NCBI RefSeq assembly: GCF_020873915.1
Contig: NZ_JAHWGP010000004.1
Location: 248,001-312,000, forward strand
Source of the DNA: Streptomyces sp. DH5
GTDB taxonomy: Bacteria; Actinomycetota; Actinomycetes; Streptomycetales; Streptomycetaceae
DNA length: 64,000 bases
Direction of reading: 5' to 3'
The position numbers were made by a program, and so were the translations under genes. A model generated the notes under the pieces. It saw only the letters and a program-made list of their open reading frames with translations, was not told the DNA's origin and made no database searches. Positions 8,224 to 16,573 of the stretch are shown here, in pieces (position 1 is the stretch's first letter; each line of letters starts with the position of its first letter).

Positions 8224-8261
8224 GAAGGGCGGCACCGGGGGCGTCCCGGTCGCCGCCCTTC
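8224..8261 (-). terminator. Stem-loop terminator after the MscS-type gene
   Basis: GAAGGGCGGC (8224-8233) pairs with GCCGCCCTTC (8252-8261), with an inner ACCGGG/CCCGGT pairing. It lies 12 bases past the stop of the minus-strand channel gene. No U-tract follows. Confidence 0.7.
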
Positions 8262-8273
8262 GGGTGCGCGCGC

Positions 8274-9359
8274 CTACTTCGTGATGTTCGGCGGGGGCAG
8301 TGGGGACGCCGCGATCGACTGCGGGGAGATCGTGCTCGCGTAGGCGGACGGGGCCGCGACGCCGGCCGTCGGGTCGGCGGGCGGCGCGTCCTCCAGGGCC
8401 GTGGCCCCGCCGACGATACGGATGCCGGTCGCGTCGAAGGCGCGCTTGATGCGCCAGCGCAGCTCCCGCTCCACGGTCAGCGACTTGCCCGGCATGGTCT
8501 TCGCCGAGACGCGGACCACCATCGAGTCCAGCAGCACCGAGTCCAGGCCGAGGACCTCCACCGGGCTCCACAGGAGCTCGTTCCAGGGCTCTTCCTTGCT
8601 CGTCCGCTCGGCCACGTCGGTCAGCGTGGCCTTCACCCGGTCCAGGTCCTCGTCGGAACGGACCGTGACGTCCACGTTGGCGGTCGCCCAGCCCTGCGAC
8701 AGGTTGCCGATGCGCTTGACCTCGCCGTTGCGGACGTACCAGATCTCGCCGTTGTCACCGCGGAGCTTGGTCACCCGCAGCCCGACCTCGATCACCTCAC
8801 CGGACGCCACGCCCGCGTCGACGGTGTCGCCGACGCCGTACTGGTCCTCAAGGATCATGAAGACGCCGGAGAGGAAGTCGGTCACCAGGTTGCGCGCGCC
8901 GAAGCCGATCGCCACACCCGCGACACCGGCCGAGGCCAGCAGCGGCGCCAGATTGATCTGGAACGTGCCGAGGACCATCAGCGCGGCGGTGCCCAGGATC
9001 AGGAACGACGCCACCGAGCGCAGCACCGAACCGATCGCCTGCGAGCGCTGCCGGCGCCGCTCGGCGTTGACCAGCAGACCGCCGAGCGCGGTGCCGTTCA
9101 CCGCCTGGCCGGAGCGGGACATGCGGTCGATCAGCTTCGTGATCGCGCGTCGCACCACCACGCGCAGCACCACCGCGATCACCAGGATCAGCAGGACCCT
9201 GAGCCCGATGGCCAGCCACGTCGACCAGTTCTCCTCGACCCAGCCGGCGGCGTTGGTGGCGCTCTCGTGGGCGTCCTTGAGCGAGGGCACCACGGGGGTC
9301 CCGGACTCCGAGGGCGTCGGCGACGGATCGGCGTCCGACAGGACGGCGGACAAGGACAC
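8274..9359 (-). CDS. MscS-family mechanosensitive ion channel
   Basis: 361 residues from the GTG at 9359, chosen because GGAGGT lies 7 bases upstream. A longer frame from a GTG at 9380 would put this ribosome site inside the gene. After a short extracytoplasmic Pro/Ser-rich start come three membrane segments (WLAIGLRVLLILVIAVVLRV, then ASFLILGTAALMVLGTF, then the pore helix LASAGVAGVAIGFGARNLV). The TM3 pore helix with alternating Ala/Gly and the following FLSGVFMILEDQYGVGDTV are hallmarks of MscS channels, which open on membrane tension to release solutes during osmotic downshock. The C-terminal soluble domain ends in a Pro/Ala-rich tail. It is divergent from an HNH nuclease gene. Confidence 0.9.
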   Translation of the reverse strand: MSLSAVLSDADPSPTPSESGTPVVPSLKDAHESATNAAGWVEENWSTWLAIGLRVLLILVIAVVLRVVVRRAITKLIDRMSRSGQAVNGTALGGLLVNAERRRQRSQAIGSVLRSVASFLILGTAALMVLGTFQINLAPLLASAGVAGVAIGFGARNLVTDFLSGVFMILEDQYGVGDTVDAGVASGEVIEVGLRVTKLRGDNGEIWYVRNGEVKRIGNLSQGWATANVDVTVRSDEDLDRVKATLTDVAERTSKEEPWNELLWSPVEVLGLDSVLLDSMVVRVSAKTMPGKSLTVERELRWRIKRAFDATGIRIVGGATALEDAPPADPTAGVAAPSAYASTISPQSIAASPLPPPNITK

Positions 9360-9673
9360 GGCAGGTACCTCCAGGTGCACGATCTTCCCCCGCCGCGGCG
9401 GTCAAGTCCGGCAAGGTCACGATCGGGTCACCGGACGGGCAGAACCACCACACTAACGGGGCATTGTGCGGGGATCGGCCCCTTCCGGGAAGAAGAGACC
9501 GTGCTCACCCGTGCGTGAACGGGCCGTGATCCTGGGGATGCATCGGGATGTGGTCGAAAACACTCCCAGCCCGTTACCGGGACATGGTGGCGCTACCACC
9601 AGGCATGAGGAGAAACTGACTACGGATCGTCCCGGCGCGAGCCACGCGCCGCCGGCGTACAAGGAGGCCGTCC
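9360..9673. promoter_or_regulatory. Divergent intergenic region with a 17-bp palindrome
   Basis: This 314-base gap lies between the minus-strand MscS gene and the plus-strand HNH gene and must hold both promoters. At 9585-9601 is TGGTGGCGCTACCACCA (arms TGGTGG/CCACCA, 5-base centre CGCTA), 73 bases before the HNH start. Its shape recalls LacI-family operators, but the binding protein is unknown. No gene is seen here. Confidence 0.4.
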
Positions 9674-10210
9674 GTGCCGCATGTCCTGGTCCTCAACGCG
9701 TCGTACGAGCCGCTCGGCGTCGTACCGCTCCGCCGCGCGCTCGTGCTCGTCCTCGAGAACAAGGCAGTCTGCCTCGAGGAGACCGGCGCCTATCTGCACA
9801 GCGCGACCGTCGCAGTCCCCGCACCCAGCGTGGTCCGGCTCAAGCGTTTCGTGCGGGTCCCCTACCGGGGGCCCGTACCCCTCACCCGCCGGGCGCTGTT
9901 CGCCCGTGACGGGGGCCGGTGCATGTACTGCGGTGGCGTCGCAACCAGCGTCGACCACGTGATCCCGCGCAGCCGAGGGGGCAAGCACGTCTGGGACAAC
10001 GTCGTGGCGTCCTGCCGCCGCTGCAACCACGTGAAGGCCGACCGGCACCTGTTCGAGCTGGGCTGGCGCCTGCGTCACAAACCCGCCCCGCCCACCGGTC
10101 TGGCCTGGCGCATCATCGGCACCGGCCACCGCGACCCGCGCTGGCTGCCGTACCTCCAGCCGTACGGGGCGGAGGACGCGATGGCCCGGATCGACGGCCT
10201 CTCGGCCTGA
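9674..10210 (+). CDS. HNH endonuclease family protein
   Basis: 178 residues from the GTG at 9674; AAGGAGG ends 6 bases upstream, which fixes the start. The N-terminal third (PHVLVLNASYEPLGVVPLRR) is conserved in stand-alone actinobacterial HNH proteins. The nuclease core follows with a CxxC pair in CMYCGG, the catalytic His in DHVIPRSRGG, an Asn in WDNVVASCRRCNHVK and a second CxxC pair. These would bind zinc and a catalytic metal to cut DNA. No methylase or phage gene is nearby, so a role in restriction cannot be claimed. The physiological substrate of this widespread family is unknown. Confidence 0.87.
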   Translation: MPHVLVLNASYEPLGVVPLRRALVLVLENKAVCLEETGAYLHSATVAVPAPSVVRLKRFVRVPYRGPVPLTRRALFARDGGRCMYCGGVATSVDHVIPRSRGGKHVWDNVVASCRRCNHVKADRHLFELGWRLRHKPAPPTGLAWRIIGTGHRDPRWLPYLQPYGAEDAMARIDGLSA

Positions 10211-10390
10211 CCCCGGTCCCTCCGCATGGTGACGGGGTCCCGTCCGGCACGGGCGGGTGCGTGGTGTCCGCGGGCGGTACGCCGGGGGTTCGCCGGGGTG
10301 GTCCGGCCGGAGGGGCGCCCGGTCGTCGCGGTGCGGTCCCGGACGCCCCCGTACGGTCCGGGGAAACCCCGTCCGCCCGGCCCCGCGTAC

Positions 10391-10431
10391 GGCGCGGCCC
10401 CGGGGAACCCCCGTCCCCCCGGGGCCGCGCC
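10391..10431. terminator. Bidirectional stem-loop between HNH and ABC permease genes
   Basis: GGCGCGGCCCCGGGG (10391-10405) pairs perfectly with 10417-10431 around an 11-base loop. It sits between two convergent genes and abuts the permease stop at 10435, so it can terminate both. Confidence 0.75.
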
Positions 10432-10434
10432 GGT

Positions 10435-11799
10435 TCAGGTGTAGCGCAGCTCCGACGGGCGGATCGTGCGCCGCAGCAGGGGCAGGGCGGTGGCCGAGGC
10501 CAGGAGGCAGGCGGCGTAGACCGTGAGCGGGACCAGCAGGGCGGACCACGGCAGGATGCCGGACGCCGCGACCGAGGAGTAGCCGACTCCGATCGCCAGG
10601 CCGCCGACGCCCGCCACCAGCAGGGCCGGTGCCAGCGGCAGCGCGGTCTCCAGCAGCAGCGCCCGGTTGAGCACCGCCCGCGGCACGCCCGCCGCCACCT
10701 GCGCGGCCAGCCCCCTGCGGCGGCCGGCGAGCGACTCGGCCGTGCCGACGGCGAGCGCGCACAGGGTGATCACCAGGCCCACCGCGATCGCCGCGCCGGT
10801 GAGGTTCAGCCCGGTCGTGTAGTACGAGATGCTCTCCGCGAGCCGATGCCGGTCCTCGCGCAGCCCCTCGATCATGATGTGCCGCACGCTCACGAACCCG
10901 GTGCCCACGACCGTCACCAGCAGCACCGCCGCATGCGCACGGGCCGCCGCCCACGGGTCGTCGCGCAGCCGCTCCGCCGCTATCAGCGTCGCCGCCGAGC
11001 GGGCCCGGACCGCCAGCGTCCGGCCCACGGCCCGGGACGTGGCCCCGGACAGCCACACCGCGCCCGCGCCGACCGCGAGCAGCGCGCCGAACACCGTCAT
11101 CGGCATCTGCCACGGGGAGGCGCCGCGCGGGCCCGCCGAGGCGGTGGTCGCCGTGACCAGCGCGACCGCCCCCACCAGCAGCAGCGCCAGCAGGAACAGC
11201 CGCCCCGGCCCGCGCCCTGAGCGTGCCGGACCGACGCGGCGCACCCACCCGAGCGGCGAGGCCACCACCCGGCGCAGCGCCAGCGCGCCCGCCGCCGCGC
11301 CCAGGACGGGGACGGCGAACGCGACCAGCGCGAGCACCCCCCAGGTGAGCGCGGGAGGGTCCCACACCCCCACCAGGACCGTCACCGAGACGGCTGTCGC
11401 GACCGCCGACCCGAGCAGACAGGCCAGCCCGGTCTCCAGCGCCGCGATCCGCCGCACCTGCCCCGGCGTCGCCCCCGCCAGCCGCAGCCCGGCCAGCCGC
11501 CGGTCGCGGTGCACGGCCCCGATCCGGGCGCACTGCCCGAGGAAGCCGAGCACCGGGACGAGGAGCAGCAGCAGGGCGAGGATCACCCCGGCCCGCGTGC
11601 CGGGCTCGCTGAGCAGCCCCTCGGCGACGGGCACGGAGTAGTGGCCGCGCAGCGAGGCCAGCGCACCGGCCGCCAGCGAGAACCCGGTGGCGAGCGCCGC
11701 CCCGGCCGCGGTGAGCCCGACCCGCCACCACTCGCGCCGGTCGGAGCCGCGGGTGAGCTGCCACGCCAGCCGCAGGTCGGAGACGAGGGACGCCGTCAT
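10435..11799 (-). CDS. ABC transporter permease, FtsX/MacB type
   Basis: 454 residues from the ATG at 11799, preceded by CAGGAGGTGGCGGC. It overlaps the ATPase stop by 4 bases (ATGA type), so the pair is coupled. About eight to ten hydrophobic segments are visible, for example TRAGVILALLLLLVPVLGFL, GVLALVAFAVPVLGAAAG and GAAIAVGLVITLCALAVG. The repeated pattern of a membrane helix followed by a block like RLAGLRLAGATPGQVRRIAA is typical of FtsX-domain permeases, which act in mechanotransmission or export of peptides and lipids. With the ATPase and PadR regulator it forms a three-gene operon. Such systems in Streptomyces often respond to membrane-active antibiotics; the substrate here is unknown. 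Confidence 0.85.
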   Translation of the reverse strand: MTASLVSDLRLAWQLTRGSDRREWWRVGLTAAGAALATGFSLAAGALASLRGHYSVPVAEGLLSEPGTRAGVILALLLLLVPVLGFLGQCARIGAVHRDRRLAGLRLAGATPGQVRRIAALETGLACLLGSAVATAVSVTVLVGVWDPPALTWGVLALVAFAVPVLGAAAGALALRRVVASPLGWVRRVGPARSGRGPGRLFLLALLLVGAVALVTATTASAGPRGASPWQMPMTVFGALLAVGAGAVWLSGATSRAVGRTLAVRARSAATLIAAERLRDDPWAAARAHAAVLLVTVVGTGFVSVRHIMIEGLREDRHRLAESISYYTTGLNLTGAAIAVGLVITLCALAVGTAESLAGRRRGLAAQVAAGVPRAVLNRALLLETALPLAPALLVAGVGGLAIGVGYSSVAASGILPWSALLVPLTVYAACLLASATALPLLRRTIRPSELRYT

Positions 11800-12494
11800 G
11801 CCGCCACCTCCTGCGGCGTCACGACACCGTCGCACAGCCGTACTTCACGGTCGGCGTACGCCGCCACCTGTGCGTCGTGCGTGATCAGCAGCACCGCCGT
11901 GCCGGCCTCGCGGGCCGTGTGCACCAGGGCCGTCATCACCTGCTCGCCCGCCAGCGAGTCCAGTGCTCCCGTCGGCTCGTCCGCGAACACCACCCGGGGC
12001 CCGGTGGCCAGCGCGCGGGCCAGCGCCACCCGCTGCGCCTGCCCTCCGCTCATCTCCCCCGGCCGTGCCTCCTCCTGGCCGCGCACCCCGAACCGCTCCA
12101 GCCACTCCCCGGCCGCCGCCCGCGCCTCGGCGCGGCCGGTGCCCGCCAGCATCAGCGGCAGCGCCACGTTGTCCGCCGCGGTCAGCTCCGGGATCAGCTG
12201 GCCGAACTGGAACACCACCCCGAACTCGGTGCGGCGCAGCTCGCTCAGCCGCTTCTCCGGCAGCTCCTCCAGCCGCTGCCCCGCGTACGTCACCGAGCCC
12301 GCGTCCGGGCGGGTGATGCCGGAGAGGCAGTGCGCCAGGGTCGACTTGCCGCTCCCGCTGGGGCCCGTCACCGCGAGGATCTCGCCCGCGCCCAGGGTGA
12401 CGGTGGCACCCCGCAGCGCCTCGGTCCTGCCGTGTGCCTTGACCAGTCCGCGGCCCGTGAGCAGCGGCCCCGCCGTGTTGTCCCCGTCGTTCAT
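11796..12494 (-). CDS. ABC transporter ATP-binding protein
   Basis: 232 residues from the ATG at 12494, overlapping the PadR stop as ATGA; GGAGGT lies 9 bases upstream. All ABC motifs are visible: Walker A GPSGSGKST near residue 43, Q-loop in VVFQFGQLIPELTA, the signature region EMSGGQAQRVALARAL, Walker B RVVFADEPTGALDS and the H-loop ITHDAQVAAYADR. The ALDS D-loop and short length place it in the MacB/LolD/FtsE class that powers FtsX-type permeases, matching the next gene. It acts at the inner face of the membrane. Confidence 0.93.
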   Translation of the reverse strand: MNDGDNTAGPLLTGRGLVKAHGRTEALRGATVTLGAGEILAVTGPSGSGKSTLAHCLSGITRPDAGSVTYAGQRLEELPEKRLSELRRTEFGVVFQFGQLIPELTAADNVALPLMLAGTGRAEARAAAGEWLERFGVRGQEEARPGEMSGGQAQRVALARALATGPRVVFADEPTGALDSLAGEQVMTALVHTAREAGTAVLLITHDAQVAAYADREVRLCDGVVTPQEVAA

Positions 12495-13024
12495 GCCGTG
12501 TCGACCTCCGCGGTCAGGGTGGTGAGCCGGGCCGCCGTGGTCGTCATCCACCGCAGGTCGGCGTCCAGGTGGTTGAGGGCGAAGTCGGCGGAGAGCACGG
12601 TCGCCAGATCGGCGCCGCCCGCCGTCTTCACCGCGGTGAGCTCCCGCATCCGGTCCATGTGGGCGGCGCGCTGGGCGCGCAGGTACCCGGCGGGGTCGCC
12701 GTCGGAGAGGATCGACACCACGACCTTGGCGAAGATCTCGTTGGTCACGAACGGCGCGGGCGGGGCGATCTCCCCGGCCCACTTGGACAGTTCGCGCGCA
12801 CCGTCGTCCGTGGCGCGGTACGTCGTCCGCTCGGGGCCGCCGTCCGACTCGGTGCCCTCGACCTCGGCGAGACCGTCCCGGACCAGGCGCTGGAGCGTCG
12901 TGTAGACCTGCCCGTAGGCCAGCGGACGGGCCTGCGGGAAGCGTTCGTCGTGGCGTCGCTTGAGGTCGTAGCCGTGGCTCGGCCCCGAGGCGAGCAGGCC
13001 CAGCAGGATGTGACGGGTGCTCAT
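12491..13024 (-). CDS. PadR-family transcriptional regulator
   Basis: 177 residues from the ATG at 13024. The N-terminal winged helix starts HILLGLLASGPSHGYDLKRR, followed by the PadR hallmark QVYTTLQRLVRDGLAEVEG, then a helical C-terminal dimerisation region. PadR proteins usually repress the gene beside them and release DNA when an inducer binds. It is the first gene of the operon with the ABC exporter. The start lies 11 bases from overlapping palindromes (13035-13054), so autoregulation is very likely. Confidence 0.9.
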   Translation of the reverse strand: MSTRHILLGLLASGPSHGYDLKRRHDERFPQARPLAYGQVYTTLQRLVRDGLAEVEGTESDGGPERTTYRATDDGARELSKWAGEIAPPAPFVTNEIFAKVVVSILSDGDPAGYLRAQRAAHMDRMRELTAVKTAGGADLATVLSADFALNHLDADLRWMTTTAARLTTLTAEVDTA

Positions 13025-13034
13025 GGGCGTCAGT

Positions 13035-13054
13035 ATGTACTGAGTACATGTACT
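13035..13054. promoter_or_regulatory. PadR operator (overlapping palindromes)
   Basis: ATGTACTGAGTACAT (13035-13049) is a perfect palindrome around a single G, with the ATGT..ACAT ends typical of PadR sites. AGTACATGTACT (13043-13054) is a second perfect palindrome overlapping it. TACTGAGT recurs at 13051-13058. The cluster is directly upstream of the PadR start and AT-rich against its surroundings. Confidence 0.75.
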
Positions 13055-13104
13055 GAGTGAATAGTCCGGCCCCGGGCATCCGGAACCAGCACAAGCGGAA
13101 GCGT

Positions 13105-15984
13105 TCAGTCCGCGACCGCGTACGCCTCCACCGACCACAGGGAATAGCCGTACCGCGTCGCGCGCTTCTCGCCCTGGACGCGGACGTGGCGCACGTCCCG
13201 CTCGTCCATGCGGACGCTCTCCCGGCCGCCCGCGCCGTCGCGGACCTCCGCCGCCGTGCGCCAGTCGCGGCCGTCCGCCGACACCTCCACGCGGTACGCC
13301 GACGGGTGCGCGTCCTGCCAGTGCAGCGCCACCTTCCCCAGCCGCACCGGGCGTCCGAGGTCCACCTGCCACCAGGCGTCGTCCTCCACCGGGGACGACC
13401 AGCGGGTCTCCGGGTCGCCGTCGTTCGCCGCCGCGGCGGGGAAGTCGGGCGTCTCGTCGGCCGAGGAGCTCGCCCGGCCGGCGCGGGCCAGGTCGGGGCC
13501 GCCGACGCGGGGAACGGCGTGCACCGTCAGCGTGCGGGTCGCGCCGCCGAAGCCGAGCCGGACCCGGTGGTCCCGGACGGGCGTGCCCGGCTTCACGGTC
13601 ACCTCGACCGGCACCTGGAGCGGCGTGCCGCGCGGGACGGTCAGGGCCTCCCGGGGCACCCGCACGTCGAGCTCCTCCGGGGCCTCGACGGTCAGCCTGC
13701 CGCGCACCTCGTCGGGGCGCAGCGAGCCGAGGGTGACCGTCAGCTTCCGGGTGCCGCCGATGTCGGCGTCCGCGCGGTCGCCGGGCAGTTCGACGGAGGC
13801 GGCGGGCGCGTCCGCGAACCACGGGACCAGGTGCCGCACCCGGGCGGGGTCGGCGCCGGTGACACGGACGGCGTCGACCGGCTCGGCGCCGGCCCGCAGC
13901 TCGGTGGCGCCCTCCTCGGCCAGCGTCCCGAGCCGGCGCCACCCCTCGCCCGGCACGTGCGCCTCCACGGCTCCCCGGGTGCCCGGCTCGGTGAGCACCG
14001 TCACGGTGTCGATCGCACGCGCCCGCGGCAGGTCGAGGGCGCGCTCGCCGCCGGACCGCGCGGGCGGCTCCCGGTCGAGCCCGGCCCAGCTCTCGTACGC
14101 CTTCCGCGCCCGGCTCAGGAACGGGTCCAGCACGCCCTCCCCGACCGTCACGCGAGCCGAGGCGGCCGCCCTGCGCTGTTCGCCCAGTTTCCGGTACGCC
14201 GACCAGGCGGCGGCCGCGTCCCCGGTCCGCTGGGCGCCCAGCATGTCCAGCGCCGTCGTGCCGGCCTCGCCGTGACGGGCCAGCGCCTCGGACCACGGGG
14301 CGACCTCGGTGGCGAGCGCGGTGCCGGACAGCCGGCCCGGCAGGTCGCGCAGCGCCGTGAAGGCCGCGCGCAGCCGGACGGCGGCGTCGGGCTCCCGAGG
14401 ACCGCGCGCCGTCGGCCGGCTCCGCCAGAACTCCGCGAGCAGCGGCCGCAGGTACGCCGACTCGGTGCCGCCCAGCACCGACGAGGCGACGTTCCCGGCG
14501 AGCGCGGTCAGCGCCTTCTCGCGCCGGGTGTCACCACCGGCGAGGTCGGCGATCGCGGCCCGCCAGGACTCCTGGGGGCGGTAACCACGCGGGTTCCAGG
14601 CGAAGTCGGCGGCCGTGAACAGCGGGACGCGGGACGCCTCGGGCTGTGCCATCGCGTTGGCGAGCAGTGCCGCCGAACCGGCGGCGACGGCCGGCTCGCG
14701 GCCCTGGTAGGGGCCGAGGAAGATCCGGCCCGGGGCGTAGTCGTTCACCGGGTAGTTGTCCATCGTCACCAGCGGGTGTCCGAACGCCTCCCGCGCCTCG
14801 CCGAGTTGGCGTCCCGTGATGGTGCGCGGCACCACCCCGACCCCGGTCCACGCCACCTCGACACCCTCGTCCAGCGCCTGCGCGAGGGACCGCCGGTACG
14901 ACGTCGAACCCTCCTCGTGGTACTCGGTCGGCATCAGCGACAGGGCCGCGGACCCCGGGTGGCGGTCCGCCAGGTGCCGGGCCACCGCGTTCGCCACGTG
15001 CGCCTGGGCGCGGGCCGCCGCCCCGGGGCCCGACCCGAACCGGTCGGCGTCCGCCCCGCAGTGCCACTCGCTGTAGCTGACGTCCTGGAACTGGAGCTGG
15101 AAGGCGCGGAAGCCCAGCGCCCACATCGCGTCCAGCTTCCGGGTCAGGGCGCGCAGGTCCCGCTCCGAGGCGAAGCACATCGCCTGCCCCGGCGCGACCG
15201 CCCAGGCGAGCGTGACGTGGTTGCGCCGGGCCCGCTCGGCCAGCTCGCGGAACTCCGCGCGCCGCTCCGCCGGGTACGGCTCCCGCCAGCGGGCCTGGCG
15301 CAGCAGGTCCTCGCCGGGCGCGTAGAGGTACCGGTTCTGCTTGGTGCGGCCCATGAAGTCCAGCTGGCCCAGCCGCTGGACGTGGGTCCACGGAGTGCCG
15401 TAGAAGCCCTCGGTGATGCCGCGCACGGCGGTGCCCGGCCAGTCGCGCACGGCGACGGCGCCGATCGTGCCGTCCGGGCGCAGCAGCTGCCGCAGGGTCT
15501 GCACGGCGTGGAACAGGCCGGCGCCGTCCGCCCCGGCCAGGGAGACGGCCCCCCGCCCCGTGGTCAGCGTGTAGCCGCCGGCCGGCAGGGCGCGCCGGGG
15601 GTCGTGCGAGGCGCGCTCCGTCCCCGCCCGCACCACGAGCGCCCCCTCGGGCACCGGTGCGCCGGGGGCGGTGAACCGGCGCGCCCCGGCCTCCCGCAGC
15701 AGCTCCCGCAGCACCTCGACGGCGTACGGGTCGGCCGCCCGGTCGGCGATCAGGGCGACCTCCTCGGTCACCTCGACCGGGGCGCCGTTCGCGCGCACGG
15801 AGTGGGGGCGCGGCCACACGGACGGCTCAGCGGCCCCCACCGGATCGGCGGTGGGCGAGGCGGTCGTCCCGGGCGCGGGCGGCGCCGCCACGGCGGCCGG
15901 CGCGGTCCCCAGCGTTCCGGCGAGGACGGCGAACGCGAGGGCGGCCCTCCTGGTGTTCGCCGTCCTCCCACGCCGCAGCTGCAC
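13105..15984 (-). CDS. Secreted GH84 beta-N-acetylglucosaminidase with C-terminal CBM32
   Basis: 959 residues from the GTG at 15984, chosen because AGGAGG precedes it closely and it starts directly at a good signal peptide (twin Arg, then AALAFAVLAGTLGTAPAAVA). An in-frame ATG at 16044 has no ribosome site. Order of parts: signal peptide, an N-terminal GH84/GH20-type beta-alpha domain (VWPRPHSVRANGAPVEVTEE), the GH84 barrel from GITEGFYGTPW, a helical region, Ig-like segments, and a discoidin/CBM32 domain over about residues 835-959 (ETRWSSPVEDDAWWQVDLG). The family removes GlcNAc from glycans by substrate-assisted catalysis. The usual Asp-Asp pair appears here as Gln300-Asp301 in LQFQDVSYSEW, so activity or specificity may differ. 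Confidence 0.87.
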   Translation of the reverse strand: MQLRRGRTANTRRAALAFAVLAGTLGTAPAAVAAPPAPGTTASPTADPVGAAEPSVWPRPHSVRANGAPVEVTEEVALIADRAADPYAVEVLRELLREAGARRFTAPGAPVPEGALVVRAGTERASHDPRRALPAGGYTLTTGRGAVSLAGADGAGLFHAVQTLRQLLRPDGTIGAVAVRDWPGTAVRGITEGFYGTPWTHVQRLGQLDFMGRTKQNRYLYAPGEDLLRQARWREPYPAERRAEFRELAERARRNHVTLAWAVAPGQAMCFASERDLRALTRKLDAMWALGFRAFQLQFQDVSYSEWHCGADADRFGSGPGAAARAQAHVANAVARHLADRHPGSAALSLMPTEYHEEGSTSYRRSLAQALDEGVEVAWTGVGVVPRTITGRQLGEAREAFGHPLVTMDNYPVNDYAPGRIFLGPYQGREPAVAAGSAALLANAMAQPEASRVPLFTAADFAWNPRGYRPQESWRAAIADLAGGDTRREKALTALAGNVASSVLGGTESAYLRPLLAEFWRSRPTARGPREPDAAVRLRAAFTALRDLPGRLSGTALATEVAPWSEALARHGEAGTTALDMLGAQRTGDAAAAWSAYRKLGEQRRAAASARVTVGEGVLDPFLSRARKAYESWAGLDREPPARSGGERALDLPRARAIDTVTVLTEPGTRGAVEAHVPGEGWRRLGTLAEEGATELRAGAEPVDAVRVTGADPARVRHLVPWFADAPAASVELPGDRADADIGGTRKLTVTLGSLRPDEVRGRLTVEAPEELDVRVPREALTVPRGTPLQVPVEVTVKPGTPVRDHRVRLGFGGATRTLTVHAVPRVGGPDLARAGRASSSADETPDFPAAAANDGDPETRWSSPVEDDAWWQVDLGRPVRLGKVALHWQDAHPSAYRVEVSADGRDWRTAAEVRDGAGGRESVRMDERDVRHVRVQGEKRATRYGYSLWSVEAYAVAD

Positions 15985-16296
15985 GGGCCCCTCCTGGTCG
16001 CTCGAGCGGTCCGAACGGTCCGGCGGCCGCACGGCCGTGTCCATTCCGTTATCGGGAGACCCGAGCCCACCACCTCGGCGGTGAACGTGTCAATGAGAGT
16101 GGACGTTGTGGCGGGTTTGTCCCACCGTGGAGGGAGGGTGGGTGAGAAGAATGTGAGCAGGAACACGTTGGAAGGCTTTGTAGGTCTGCCATCACGCCCG
16201 CTGGGTAGGGCTGCGGGATAACCCGCACGACCACGCACGACCCGCATCCCGCACGTCCGCGTGATCCGCGGACCGTGCTCGACGAGGAGACGATCT
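15985..16296. other. Divergent intergenic region, GH84 / repeat protein
   Basis: 312 bases without a convincing gene. It includes an unused in-frame extension of the GH84 frame and a relatively AT-rich segment at 16085-16190 that probably carries the two divergent promoters. No perfect palindrome stood out. Confidence 0.5.
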
Positions 16297-16572
16297 GTGA
16301 CCGCACCGGCCTACGTTCCTTCCCCGGCCCTGTCCAAACCCGTGGCGGAGACCTCCGCCGACGACCTCCACTTCTGCGTCTTCAGCGCGGAGGGCCCCTG
16401 CACCGAACTCCCGCTGACCAGCGAACCCCCGCTGCCGGACGCCGAACCGCTCACCAGCGAACCGCCGCTCGCCGAAGCCGCCACCCTGACCAGCGAGTCC
16501 GACACCTGGATGGACTCCTCGGACGCCTCCGGACTCGACTCCTTCCCGGCCCAGTACCGCCCGGAGCCCTAG
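16297..16572 (+). CDS. Small acidic protein with LTSEPPL repeats, coupled to malQ
   Basis: 91 residues from the GTG at 16297, with GAGGAGA at SD distance. It begins VTAPAYVPSPALSKPV, has a middle part DLHFCVFSAEGPCTEL with two Cys, then imperfect repeats LPLTSEPPLPDAEP, LTSEPPLAEAAT, LTSESDTW, and ends DASGLDSFPAQYRPEP. It is strongly acidic and Ser/Thr/Pro-rich, with no signal peptide or membrane segment. The stop is one base before the malQ start, so the two are probably translated together. The family is not recognised. Possible roles include a regulator or small partner of the glucanotransferase, or a precursor peptide, but no modifying enzyme is nearby. Confidence 0.7.
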   Translation: MTAPAYVPSPALSKPVAETSADDLHFCVFSAEGPCTELPLTSEPPLPDAEPLTSEPPLAEAATLTSESDTWMDSSDASGLDSFPAQYRPEP

Positions 16573-16573
16573 G

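Noticed and set aside
13057-16221. 1054-codon open frame antisense to the GH84 gene
   Set aside because: It is a shadow of high GC3 on the other strand. The product is Arg/Gly/Ala-rich with no domain, while the GH84 frame has clear motifs.
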